Below, one piece after another: positions 16,318 through 24,573 of a DNA stretch of 64,000 nucleotides. The notes under the pieces were generated by a model. It made no database searches, had not been told where the DNA came from, and was given only the letters and a program-made list of their open reading frames with translations. This stretch comes from JALZKA01 sp963715405 (GTDB taxonomy: Bacteria > Actinomycetota > Thermoleophilia > Solirubrobacterales > 70-9), in contig OY970239.1 of the NCBI GenBank assembly GCA_963715405.1, positions 1,922,001 through 1,986,000 on the forward strand, given 5' to 3'. A program made the position numbers and the translations under genes. Numbering within the stretch: the first letter of the stretch is position 1; each line of letters starts with the position of its first letter.

Positions 16318-17508
16318 CTACTGGCCCAGAAGCTCGCCGACGGGGCGGGCGGGGGCTTCGACAGGCGGGTCTTCGGGCGGCGCCGGCTCCTCGCCGTTGC
16401 CGTTGGCCATCACCTGCTCGATGCCCGAGGCGCGCTGACCGCCCGCCTGAAGCATCAGCTTGAAATCGTGCGGGCTCGAGGCGCCGGACATGGCGTCTTC
16501 CTCGGTGATGGTGCCCGCCATCACGTGCTTGAGAAGGGCCTGGTCGAAGGTCTGCATGCCGTAGTACTCGCCCTCCGAGATCACCTCGGTGATCTTGCCC
16601 GTCTCATTCGGGTTCAGGATCAGGTCCTGGACGCGCCCGGTGACCACGAGAACCTCGCAGACCGCGACGCGGCCCCCGCCGACCTTCGGCATCAGGCGCT
16701 GACCGACTACGCCGCGAAGAGTCGAGGCGAGCATGACGCGCGCCTGTTGCTGCAGGTGGGGCGGGAAGAAATCGATGATGCGGTTGATCGTCTCGGTCGC
16801 GTCGAGGGTGTGAAGGGTCGAGAGGACGAGGTGGCCGGTCTCAGCAGCTGAGAGCGCGGTTCGGACGGTCTCCTCATCGCGCATCTCGCCGATCAGGATC
16901 ACGTCGGGGTCCTGGCGGAGGACGCGCTTCATGGCGCGCGCGAAACTCTCGGTGTCCTGGCCAACCTCGCGCTGGTTGATGATCGAGCGCTTGTCGCGGT
17001 GGAGATACTCGATCGGGTCCTCGAGCGTGACGATGTGCTCTGGCTGGGTCGAGTTGATCTGGTCGATCATCGCCGCGAGCGTCGTCGACTTGCCCGAGCC
17101 CGTGGTGCCGGTGAGCAGGATGATGCCGCGCTTCTGATCGGCGAGGTCCTTGATCACCTGGGGCAGGCCGAGGTCGTCGATCGTCCGCACCTGGAAGGGA
17201 ATCGCACGGCAGACGATTGAGACGTGGCCGCGCTGGTGGAAGGCGTTTACCCGGAAACGCGAAAGGCCCGGGACCTCGTAGGAGAAGTCGGCCTCACCCT
17301 CCTCGGTGAACTCAGCGAGGAGAGCTTGGTCGTGGAGGATGTGCTCGAGCGCGGCTTCGGTGTCCTCGGGGGTGAGCACCTCTGTCCCCGGGATCGGGTC
17401 GAGGACGCCGTGAACGCGCGCCATGGGGCGTGCGGGCACCTTGACGTGGAGGTCCGAGCCCTCGTGCTCGACGACGTAGCGCAGGGCCTGATCGATGTCG
17501 AAAGCCAT
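16318..17508 (-). CDS. pilT: Type IV pilus retraction ATPase PilT
   Basis: About 396 residues. GIILLTGTTGSGKSTTLAAMIDQIN is Walker A, HIVTLEDPIEYLH the Asp box, LRQDPDVILIGEMRDEETV Walker B, and STLHTLDATETINRIIDFFP the His box, in the PilT order. PilT hexamers depolymerise type IV pili for twitching or DNA uptake. No pilB, pilC or pilin gene is adjacent. The C-terminal about 40 residues are proline-rich. The GTG at 17511 directly precedes the ATG at 17508, which I prefer. Confidence 0.9.
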   Translation of the reverse strand: MAFDIDQALRYVVEHEGSDLHVKVPARPMARVHGVLDPIPGTEVLTPEDTEAALEHILHDQALLAEFTEEGEADFSYEVPGLSRFRVNAFHQRGHVSIVCRAIPFQVRTIDDLGLPQVIKDLADQKRGIILLTGTTGSGKSTTLAAMIDQINSTQPEHIVTLEDPIEYLHRDKRSIINQREVGQDTESFARAMKRVLRQDPDVILIGEMRDEETVRTALSAAETGHLVLSTLHTLDATETINRIIDFFPPHLQQQARVMLASTLRGVVGQRLMPKVGGGRVAVCEVLVVTGRVQDLILNPNETGKITEVISEGEYYGMQTFDQALLKHVMAGTITEEDAMSGASSPHDFKLMLQAGGQRASGIEQVMANGNGEEPAPPEDPPVEAPARPVGELLGQ

Positions 17509-17619
17509 CACCTTGCCTATCGGGCTGCACGCACGGACCCTTTAGCGCGGCGAAGCCCGCTCAGGCGCGCGCGGGGCCTCAAACGTTTGCTCACACGGGG
17601 GTGGATTTCACTGCGGCGC

Positions 17620-18960
17620 ATGATCTCCACATGCCTAGCCCGCCTGATGCGCGGAACGATGCTGCTTCTGATTCCGGCGCTGATCGGACTCGGCACCCCG
17701 GCCAAAGCTGCGACGCTCACGGTCGACTCGCGCGGCGACCGCGCCGACTTGGAACCCGGGGACCGGCGGTGCGACTCCGCGCAGACCAGCGGCGTGCAGT
17801 GCACCCTGCGGGCAGCGATCGAGGAGGCCAACGCTCTCACAGGCACCGACGTGATCAGGTTCGACATCGGCGGCCCGGCCGCGGTCAAGACAATCACCCC
17901 GCGCAGCAAGCTGCCCGAAATCACCGGGGCGGTGGCGATCAATGGCTACTCCCAGCCGGGCGCCCGCGTCAACACGTTGCAGACCGGAAACGACGCCGAG
18001 CTTCGCGTCGAGCTGAATGGTTCGCTGATTCCCGACTCCAATGGTCTCAAGATCACGGCCGGCCCGAGCGTCGTCCGTGGACTCGTGATCAACGACTTTT
18101 TCCAGGGAATCGAGCTGCGCGATTCCGGCTCCAACAAGATCCTCGGCAACTTCATCGGCACGGACCCCAGCGGTTCCGTAGGCGAAGGAAACAAGGTGAA
18201 CGTCGCCGTCGCCAACAGTTCCTACAACCTGATCGGCAGTTCGGCGCCGCGCGACCGTAACTTGATCGCCGACAGCGAGTTCGCTGCGATCTCACTCGGA
18301 GGGGCGAGCGAGAACTCGATCGCCGGGAACTACATCGGCACCGACCGCAACGGCACCGCCGACCTCGGCAACGCGACCCGCGGCGGGTACGACGGAATCC
18401 GCGTCAACGGCATCTCGACCGGCAACCGGATCGGCGGATTGACCCCGGGGGCCGGAAACGTGATCGCCCACACGGATGGCTACGGCGTCAACATCATCGG
18501 CGACGCCAGCGTCGCCAACGCCATCCTCGGCAACTCGATCTTCGACAGCGAGAGGCAGGGGATCAATATCGCCGGCGAAGGCATCAGCATCAACGACCCC
18601 GGGGATGCCGACACCGGCGGCAACCTGCGCCAGAACCATCCCGTGGTCACGAGCGCGCAGGCGAGAGGCTCCCGCCTCGACGTCGCCGGCACCCTCTCGA
18701 GCGCTGCGGGCTCCACGTACACCGTCCAGTTCTTCTCGAACCCGGTGGATGAGGAGATCGACGAGGGCCAGCGCTTCCTCGGGCAGACGACGGTAGATAC
18801 CAACGTCTCGGGCGACGGCTCCTTCGCCGTCTCGCTCTCCCCCGGCCGGATACCGACCGGCTCGGTCGTAACGGCAACGGCCACCGACTTCGACGGCAAC
18901 ACCTCCGAGTTCTCCCCAGGCCGCGTCGTTACACCGCGGCTGCCCACGCGAGGCCGTTAG
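17620..18960 (+). CDS. Secreted right-handed beta-helix protein with CSLREA-like N-terminus
   Basis: 446 residues. A signal peptide runs from the hydrophobic MLLLIPALIGLGTPAKA to a likely AxA cleavage site. The mature N-terminus ATLTVDSRGDRADLEPGDR with CTLRAAIEEANAL resembles CSLREA domains, and a parallel beta-helix follows with repeats such as NKILGNFIGTDPSG, NSIAGNYIGTDRNGT and NAILGNSIFDS. The final about 100 residues look like an immunoglobulin-type fold (TATDFDGNTSEFS). Such proteins are exported surface or polysaccharide-related proteins of unknown activity. The open frame extends upstream into pilT, but the signal peptide fixes the start at 17620, or 17647. Confidence 0.75.
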   Translation: MISTCLARLMRGTMLLLIPALIGLGTPAKAATLTVDSRGDRADLEPGDRRCDSAQTSGVQCTLRAAIEEANALTGTDVIRFDIGGPAAVKTITPRSKLPEITGAVAINGYSQPGARVNTLQTGNDAELRVELNGSLIPDSNGLKITAGPSVVRGLVINDFFQGIELRDSGSNKILGNFIGTDPSGSVGEGNKVNVAVANSSYNLIGSSAPRDRNLIADSEFAAISLGGASENSIAGNYIGTDRNGTADLGNATRGGYDGIRVNGISTGNRIGGLTPGAGNVIAHTDGYGVNIIGDASVANAILGNSIFDSERQGINIAGEGISINDPGDADTGGNLRQNHPVVTSAQARGSRLDVAGTLSSAAGSTYTVQFFSNPVDEEIDEGQRFLGQTTVDTNVSGDGSFAVSLSPGRIPTGSVVTATATDFDGNTSEFSPGRVVTPRLPTRGR

Positions 18961-18980
18961 CGCGCGGGCAGCCTCGGCGC

Positions 18981-19796
18981 TTACTTCCCGGGCGTGAAGG
19001 AGACGAGCTCCTCGCGGCCTTCGCCGCCCGAGTGCTTGATCGCGAGCACGAGACCAACGCCCTCGGCGAAGAACTTGTGCTCTGAGACCTTCGGCTCAAG
19101 CGGGTTTGTATCCCGGGTCATAAGGGTCTCCGGGTAGAAGCCCGTGGGCACCTGCGCCATCTCGTCGAGGCTCAGGACCTTGCCCTCGTCTTCTGCCTCG
19201 CCCTCGTAGTACTCCTGGCGGTAGGTCATCCCGGCCTCTGGGTTCGCCGGCATGATGACGCCGGCCTCGGCACCGTCGACCCCGGCCTCGAACGAGCCGC
19301 AGCGGCAGACGCGCTTGCCGTCCTCGTACTCGGCCGTGTCTTCACCGAGGTACCAGACGTTCCCCTCCGAGTCCTGAGCGAACCAGTCGTCGGTCAGCTC
19401 GACCAGCTCGCCGCCCTGGGTCACCGTGTCGCGCACCACGAGCGCCTCGACGCCGTTCGCGATCGTCTTGGTCTTGCCGCTGACCTCGACAACGACCTTC
19501 TGATCAGGTTCTGAGTCCTCGGTCTCGCGGTAGACCCACCGGCTGCCGACCGCGAACGGCAGATACGGGTTGTCGATCTCGGTAGAGAAGTCCGCGGGAT
19601 CGAGGTCCGCGGGCTCGGAGCCCTGCGGCAGGCCGGCCGAGACGTCGCCTGTCGACGTCGTCACCGACTCGTCGCTTGAGGCAGACACCTCGTCCGGACC
19701 GTCGCCTTCGCTTTCGCCCTCGCCGCCGCAGGCGACCAGAGCGATCAAGGCCATCAGGGTTGCAACGAGCGTTCCGGTCTTGGTGGTTGTCTTCAT
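18981..19796 (-). CDS. Secreted lipoprotein of unknown function
   Basis: 271 residues. The N-terminus has a hydrophobic stretch ending LIALVAC, a lipobox with the lipid cysteine followed by GGEGE, so it is a membrane-anchored lipoprotein. An acidic linker precedes a globular part with NPYLPFAVGSRWVYRET and YRQEYYEGEAEDEGKVLSL, similar in style to actinobacterial lipoproteins of unknown role. AAAGGAG seven bases upstream fixes the ATG at 19796. Its promoter contains the same TTTCA-N6-TTTCA box as the divergent two-component operon, so it is probably a target of that regulator. Confidence 0.75.
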   Translation of the reverse strand: MKTTTKTGTLVATLMALIALVACGGEGESEGDGPDEVSASSDESVTTSTGDVSAGLPQGSEPADLDPADFSTEIDNPYLPFAVGSRWVYRETEDSEPDQKVVVEVSGKTKTIANGVEALVVRDTVTQGGELVELTDDWFAQDSEGNVWYLGEDTAEYEDGKRVCRCGSFEAGVDGAEAGVIMPANPEAGMTYRQEYYEGEAEDEGKVLSLDEMAQVPTGFYPETLMTRDTNPLEPKVSEHKFFAEGVGLVLAIKHSGGEGREELVSFTPGK

Positions 19797-19843
19797 GAGG
19801 TGCTCCTTTGGTGGGTTGACGCTGCCACCGTTGCGAGGGAGGA

Positions 19844-19859
19844 TGAAAGCTCTGTGAAA
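19844..19859 (-). promoter_or_regulatory. TTTCA-N6-TTTCA direct repeat before lipoprotein gene
   Basis: On the minus strand TTTCA occurs at 19859-19855 and 19848-19844, 11 bp apart, the one-turn spacing used by OmpR/PhoB-type regulators. It lies 48 bp upstream of the lipoprotein ATG. Confidence 0.6.
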
Positions 19860-19872
19860 TTGCGCCATCGCC

Positions 19873-19888
19873 TTTCATCTGACTTTCA
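19873..19888 (+). promoter_or_regulatory. TTTCA-N6-TTTCA direct repeat before response-regulator operon
   Basis: TTTCA at 19873-19877 and 19884-19888, 11 bp apart, upstream of the response regulator ATG at 19916. Same box as at 19844-19859 and 21835-21850, suggesting autoregulation. Confidence 0.6.
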
Positions 19889-19915
19889 CGTAGGCCCGGG
19901 AGCCTCCCTCGCGCC

Positions 19916-20596
19916 ATGAGAATCTTGATCGCCGAAGACGAGCGGAAGCTCGCGAGCCTGCTCAAGCGCGGCTTTGAGCGCGAGGGCATGGCGGTGGACG
20001 TCGTGGGCGAGGGGCCCGAAGCGCTCGCGCGCGGCCAGGCCACCGAGTACGACGCGATCGTGCTCGACGTCATGCTGCCGGGTCTCGACGGCTTCAAGGT
20101 CTGCCGGGCGCTCCGTAAGGCGGGCGTCTGGTCGCCCGTCTTGATGCTGACCGCGCGCGACGCCGTCCCCGATCGGATCGCCGGCCTGGACGCCGGCGCC
20201 GACGATTACCTCACCAAGCCGTTCTCCTACGCCGAGCTCCTGGCGAGGCTTCGCGCACTGGTGCGCCGCGGCGCGCCCGAGCGCCCAACCGCGCTCGTCG
20301 CCGGCTCACTTCGGCTCGATCCCGCTCGGCGATCTGTGCGACGAGGCGAGACAGAGATAGAGCTCTCGGCAAAGGAGTTCTCTTTGCTCGAGACGCTGAT
20401 GCGAAATCCCGGCCGGGTGATGAGCCGCTTCGAGCTCCTCGAGCACGCCTGGGACTACGAGTACGACAATCGCTCGAACGTCGTCGACTCCTACGTCCGG
20501 TTCCTGCGGGCGAAGGTGGACAAGCCGTTCGGGGTCTCGTCCATCGAGACCGTGCGGGGCGCCGGATACCGCCTGCGCGAGGACGGCGGCGGATGA
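19916..20596 (+). CDS. OmpR/PhoB-family two-component response regulator
   Basis: 226 residues. Receiver domain: acidic pocket E7-D8, phospho-acceptor D51 in IVLDVMLPGLDG, conserved Thr in LMLTARD and Lys in YLTKPFSY. The C-terminal winged helix (about 125-222) has LSAKEFSLLETLMRNPGRVMSR, SNVVDSYVRFLRAKVD and VRGAGYRL. It dimerises on phosphorylation and binds direct repeats with 11-bp period, matching the boxes at three promoters here. The stop overlaps the kinase start by 4 bp (ATGA). Target genes suggested by the boxes are the lipoprotein and the PepSY protein. Confidence 0.92.
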   Translation: MRILIAEDERKLASLLKRGFEREGMAVDVVGEGPEALARGQATEYDAIVLDVMLPGLDGFKVCRALRKAGVWSPVLMLTARDAVPDRIAGLDAGADDYLTKPFSYAELLARLRALVRRGAPERPTALVAGSLRLDPARRSVRRGETEIELSAKEFSLLETLMRNPGRVMSRFELLEHAWDYEYDNRSNVVDSYVRFLRAKVDKPFGVSSIETVRGAGYRLREDGGG

Positions 20597-21831
20597 ATCG
20601 CCTCTCCGTCCGGCTCAAGATCACGCTTGCCTTCACCGCCGCCATGGCGCTGGTCCTCGCGACCTTCGGCACGTTCCTCTTCCTCCAGACGCGCTCTCAG
20701 CTCGACGAGTCGGTCGACGACAACCTGGAGCAACGCGCGGCCGACGTTGCGACAACGGTGGGAGTTTCTGACCCCCGGGTAGACGTCCTCGCCTTTCAGG
20801 ACCTCGACCCGGAGGACAGCTTCGCTCAGGTCATCAGTGCAAGCGGCGAAGTCGTCTTTGCGACCGGGCAGGTGGACGACGAACCTGTCCTGCCCTTGAC
20901 CGAGATCGACCGCGAAGAGGCGCAGACGGTTGAATTGGAAGCCCTCGAAGGGATCGACGGGCGAGTACGGATCCTGACGACTCCATTCGAGGCCGGCCAG
21001 AGAAATCTCATCTCGATCGTGGGCGCCACTCTTGAGGATCGCGATGAATCTGTGCGCAACCTCGCTCTGCTCCTCGTCATCGGCGGGCCGATCTCGTTGC
21101 TTCTCGCCGGCTTCGGCGGCTGGTGGGTGGCAGGACGCGCGCTCGATCCACTCGAGCGCGGTTACGCGCGGGAGCGGCGATTCGTCGACGACGCGAGCCA
21201 TGAGCTCCGCACGCCGCTGGCCCTGCACAAGGCCGAGCTGGAGGTGGCCTTGCGATATGGGGAGGACGAGGCCGCCCTTCGCACCGCGATCGAGTCCGGC
21301 ATCGAGGAGGTTGATCGCCTCGCGCAGCTTGCCGACGACCTCCTGGTGGTCGCCCGCTCGGGCGAGGGAGGTCTTCAACTTCAGTTACAGGATGTGAAAG
21401 TGGCGGACTTGTTCGAGGCTGTCGCAACCCGCCTCGACTCGCGCGTCCGTGCGGCCAACCGCTCGTTCGCGATCGCGGGCGAGCCCGGCCTGCTCGTTAG
21501 AGCAGATCAGCTGCGGCTCGAGCAAGCCCTCACCAATCTGATCGAGAACGCGATTCGCCACGGTGCGGGCCGGATCGAGCTTTCCGCGGAAAGTGGAGAC
21601 GGACGCGTCCGGCTGCACGTCAAAGACGAGGGCGTGGGCTTTGATGATGATTTCCGCGACCGCGCCTTTGAGCGCTTCACCCGCGGCGATGCTGCCCGTG
21701 GGCGAGGGGGTGCGGGCCTCGGGCTCGCGATCGTCGAGACAATCGCTCAGGCGCACGGTGGCAAAGTTCGGATCGCAAATGACAGCGAAGTGGGCGCCGA
21801 TGTCTGGATTGAGCTTCCGAGGGCGGAATAA
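20593..21831 (+). CDS. Sensor histidine kinase with an apparently deleted HAMP domain
   Basis: 412 residues. Membrane segments are near residues 10-30 and 155-177, enclosing a sensor domain of about 125 residues. Phospho-acceptor H203 lies in DDASHELRTPLALHKAELE. The ATPase domain has the N box NLIENAIRHG, G1 DEGVGF, F box and G2 GGAGLGLAIVETIAQAHGG. After the second membrane segment the sequence goes from GRALDPLE directly to RERRFVDDASHE; the usual HAMP of about 50 residues is almost absent. It forms an operon with the preceding regulator. Confidence 0.9.
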   Translation: MNRLSVRLKITLAFTAAMALVLATFGTFLFLQTRSQLDESVDDNLEQRAADVATTVGVSDPRVDVLAFQDLDPEDSFAQVISASGEVVFATGQVDDEPVLPLTEIDREEAQTVELEALEGIDGRVRILTTPFEAGQRNLISIVGATLEDRDESVRNLALLLVIGGPISLLLAGFGGWWVAGRALDPLERGYARERRFVDDASHELRTPLALHKAELEVALRYGEDEAALRTAIESGIEEVDRLAQLADDLLVVARSGEGGLQLQLQDVKVADLFEAVATRLDSRVRAANRSFAIAGEPGLLVRADQLRLEQALTNLIENAIRHGAGRIELSAESGDGRVRLHVKDEGVGFDDDFRDRAFERFTRGDAARGRGGAGLGLAIVETIAQAHGGKVRIANDSEVGADVWIELPRAE

Positions 21832-21834
21832 GCC

Positions 21835-21880
21835 TTTCATCGCCGTTTCACGCGACGCCGGTACAACTCCTCCATAACCT
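21835..21880 (+). promoter_or_regulatory. TTTCA-N6-TTTCA box and -10 for PepSY gene
   Basis: TTTCA at 21835-21839 and 21846-21850, 11 bp apart, with TAACCT (21875-21880) downstream as a possible -10. It starts a few bases after the kinase stop, so the PepSY gene seems to have its own promoter under the same regulator. Confidence 0.55.
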
Positions 21881-21907
21881 GAAAACAACTGCGAAGGTGG
21901 GCTCAAG

Positions 21908-22237
21908 ATGGAAACCAAGAAGAAGATCGGCATCGGCGTCGCGACGGTCCTGGCAGCAGGCGCCGGCGCAGCGGGCATTGCCGTAGCGGGCGGCAGCGAT
22001 GACAATGAAGCCCCGATTACCGGCTCGGCGCTCGAGCAGGCCGAAGAGGCAGCTCTCGCCGAGACGGGCGAAGGCACCGTGTCCGAGACGGAGACCGGCG
22101 ACGAGGAGAGCTACTACGAGGTAGAGGTGACGCTCGACGACGGCTCAGAGGTCGACGTCCAGCTCAATCGCGACTTCGATGTCGTCGGCTCAGAGCCCGA
22201 GGACGAAGGCGAAGAGGAGTCGGGCGCGGACGACTGA
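21908..22237 (+). CDS. Small exported PepSY-domain protein
   Basis: 109 residues. KKKIGIGVATVLAAGAGAAGIAVAGG is a signal or membrane anchor, followed by one PepSY-like unit: TGSALEQAEEAALAE, a glycine-threonine turn, YYEVEVTLDDGSEVDVQLNRDFDVV. The C-terminus is strongly acidic. PepSY domains are thought to bind or inhibit extracytoplasmic peptidases or to act in signalling. GAAGGTGG precedes the ATG. It lies downstream of the two-component operon and shares its TTTCA box, so it may be both target and modulator of the kinase (inference). A strong terminator follows. Confidence 0.78.
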   Translation: METKKKIGIGVATVLAAGAGAAGIAVAGGSDDNEAPITGSALEQAEEAALAETGEGTVSETETGDEESYYEVEVTLDDGSEVDVQLNRDFDVVGSEPEDEGEEESGADD

Positions 22238-22257
22238 ACCGGCCAGAAACCGAACGT

Positions 22258-22291
22258 GAGCGAGGCGCCAACTGGCGCCTCGCTTCGTTTT
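22258..22291 (+). terminator. Intrinsic terminator after PepSY gene
   Basis: GCGAGGCGCC (22260-22269) pairs with GGCGCCTCGC (22274-22283) around AACT, followed by TTCGTTTT. It is a textbook GC-rich stem with a U-tract. Confidence 0.85.
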
Positions 22292-22322
22292 CACAGTTAC
22301 TCTTTCCGTCGAAGTGACGGGA

Positions 22323-24548
22323 ATGGGGTTTGGAAGACGGCTGGGTTGCGCGGCGCTGACGGCGATCGCGGCGCTTGGCCTGGGTGCGTCGGTCGCCGCG
22401 GCGGACAACACGAAGAGCGACGCGTTCGTCCTTCGCGTGCTCTCCAATCGCGCTGACCTGATCTCCGACGACAACGCGCTGCTCGGCCTGACCCTGCCCC
22501 GGGGGCAACCTCTCTCCGGGGTCGAGGCGACGCTCACCCACGACGGCACTGACAGCGACGTCACCGACAGGTTCAAGCAGCGGGGAAACGGTCAGATCTT
22601 CAGTCTGCTCAAGGGGCTCGAGCTCGGGCGCAGCGGGGTCGAGGTGAGGCTGCCCGGCGGGCGCTCTCGCTCCGTGGCCTTCACCAACCACCCGAACGGC
22701 GGCCCGGTCTTCTCCGGCCCGCAGGTCCAGCCGTGGTTCTGCCAGGAGACGGCGCAGGACGCGCAGTGCAATGAGCCGCCGACGTACGAGTTCTTCTACA
22801 AGTCGACAGACCCGACCGCCAGCGGCCTCCAGCCCTACGATCCCGAGAGCCCGCCGTCGGACGTCGCTACGACCACGACGGACGAGGGAGTCGAGGCGCC
22901 CTTCATCGTCAGGGAGGAAACGGGCTACCAGGACCGCGACCAGTACAAGATCGCGACGCTCTACCAGCCGGACAAGCCGTGGAAGCCGTGGAAGCCGCAG
23001 CCGCAATGGAATCACAAGGTCCTGATTACCCACGGCGCGAGTTGCGGCATCACGCACGAGACCGGCTCAGCGCCGGGCGTGACGGATCAGGAGGACCCGC
23101 TCAGCCGCGGCTTCGTCGTCATGTCTACCGCGCTCGACAACGCGGGGCACAACTGCAATATCGCAACGCAGGCGGAGTCGCTCGTAATGGCGAAGGAGCG
23201 GATCGTCGAGCAACACGGGCGTATTCGCTACACGATCGGCACAGGATGCTCAGGCGGCGCGCTCACGCAGCAGCAGGTCGCAAACGCCTACCCCGGGATC
23301 TACCAGGGGATCCTGCCTCAGTGCTCGTATCCGGACGCGATCTCAACGGGCATCCAGTTCGCCGACTACCACGGCCTCCTTCTTTACCTACAAAGCTCTG
23401 AAGCGATAGCCGCAGGCATCACCCCCGTCCAGTGGGGGCCGATCCTGGGCCACCTCTCAGGCGTGAACGCGGTCGCGGCCGACGAGGCCTTTTTCAAGAA
23501 CGCCACGAACCCGCAGGGTCCCTGCGTTCCAGAGGACGTCCGCTACCACCCCGAGACGAATCCCGGTGGCGTTCGCTGCTCGATCCTCGACTACATGATC
23601 AACATCTTCGGCCCGCGGCCACAGAGCGTCTGGAGCCCGATGGAGGAGGCAGCTGGCAAGGGCTTTGCAGGGCAGCCGATCAACAACGTGGGCGTTCAAT
23701 ACGGACTGGGAGCGATGCAGGCCGCGCCTCCGCTCCTCACCCCGGAGCAGTTCGTGAGCATGAACGAGGACGGGGGCGGACTCGATATCGACATCAACCG
23801 GACGACCGAGCGATCTGTGGGCGACCGCCGAGCGCTCCGAAACGCCTACCGAAGCGGCGCGATCAACTCCGCGAACCACATGGACGAGGTCGCGATCATC
23901 GACCTCCGGGGTCCCGACCCCGCGATCGCCCACGACGCGTATCGAAGCTGGGAGCTCCGGGCCCGGCTCGACCGCGAGCACGGCACCCACGCAAATCAGG
24001 TGATCTGGTTCGGCCCGACGCCGCTTCTCGGCAGTCCCACCTTTGCCGGAGAGGCGCTACTCGAGATGGACGAGTGGCTGAGCGCGGTCGAGCAGGACAA
24101 GTCGAACAAGCCGCTCTCACGAAAGATTCTCGACAACAAGCCCGCGGACCTGCAGGACGAGTGTGAGCCGACAGGCCTGATCGTCAACGACGACTGCGAG
24201 CTGATCACGGGACCCCATCGCTACGGGACGCCGCGAACGGTTGCCGGGGACGCGATCACGACCGACAACGCGGCCTGCCGCTTGCAGCCGCTCGAGGACT
24301 TCGATTACGGCGCAATTTCGTTCACGGAGGACCAGATGGCGCGCCTCGAGGCCACCTTCCCCACCGGCGTGTGCGACTTTTCGAAGCCGGGCATCGGTCA
24401 ACAGAACACGATCGCGTGGCAGACGTACCAGCGCGCGAACGGCTCCGTCATCTACGGCGGCAAGTCGCTCGGAGACGCACCGAACAACTCGGGGGCCGGC
24501 TGGACCTCGGAAAGCTTCGGCGGCTGGGTCGAACCCCCGCAGCGCTGA
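22323..24548 (+). CDS. Secreted DUF6351-like protein, possible alpha/beta hydrolase
   Basis: 741 residues. Signal peptide: MGFGRRLGCAALTAIAALGL to about ASVAAADNT. The body matches my recollection of DUF6351 proteins: FSGPQVQPWFCQE, HGASCGITHETGSAPG, IRYTIGTGCSGGALTQQQVANAYPG, and a late NPPQR-type end. The GCSGG in a beta-strand-turn-helix context could be a nucleophile elbow of an extracellular esterase or depolymerase, but this is inference. A GTG at 22314, ten bases after TACTCT, is an alternative start. It stands alone between a terminator and the convergent sigma factor gene. Confidence 0.75.
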   Translation: MGFGRRLGCAALTAIAALGLGASVAAADNTKSDAFVLRVLSNRADLISDDNALLGLTLPRGQPLSGVEATLTHDGTDSDVTDRFKQRGNGQIFSLLKGLELGRSGVEVRLPGGRSRSVAFTNHPNGGPVFSGPQVQPWFCQETAQDAQCNEPPTYEFFYKSTDPTASGLQPYDPESPPSDVATTTTDEGVEAPFIVREETGYQDRDQYKIATLYQPDKPWKPWKPQPQWNHKVLITHGASCGITHETGSAPGVTDQEDPLSRGFVVMSTALDNAGHNCNIATQAESLVMAKERIVEQHGRIRYTIGTGCSGGALTQQQVANAYPGIYQGILPQCSYPDAISTGIQFADYHGLLLYLQSSEAIAAGITPVQWGPILGHLSGVNAVAADEAFFKNATNPQGPCVPEDVRYHPETNPGGVRCSILDYMINIFGPRPQSVWSPMEEAAGKGFAGQPINNVGVQYGLGAMQAAPPLLTPEQFVSMNEDGGGLDIDINRTTERSVGDRRALRNAYRSGAINSANHMDEVAIIDLRGPDPAIAHDAYRSWELRARLDREHGTHANQVIWFGPTPLLGSPTFAGEALLEMDEWLSAVEQDKSNKPLSRKILDNKPADLQDECEPTGLIVNDDCELITGPHRYGTPRTVAGDAITTDNAACRLQPLEDFDYGAISFTEDQMARLEATFPTGVCDFSKPGIGQQNTIAWQTYQRANGSVIYGGKSLGDAPNNSGAGWTSESFGGWVEPPQR

Positions 24549-24572
24549 GCGGCGCTAGCGCGCTGAGCGCTG
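24540..24572. terminator. Dyad between convergent DUF6351-like gene and rpoD
   Basis: CAGCGCT (24540-24546) pairs with AGCGCTG (24566-24572), with the palindrome GCGCTAGCGC inside. No U-tract. A bidirectional terminator role is inferred from position. Confidence 0.35.
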
Positions 24573-24573
24573 T

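Noticed and set aside
17224..17619. Long in-frame extension upstream of the beta-helix protein
   Set aside because: It overlaps pilT antisense and lacks homology; the signal peptide begins near 17620.
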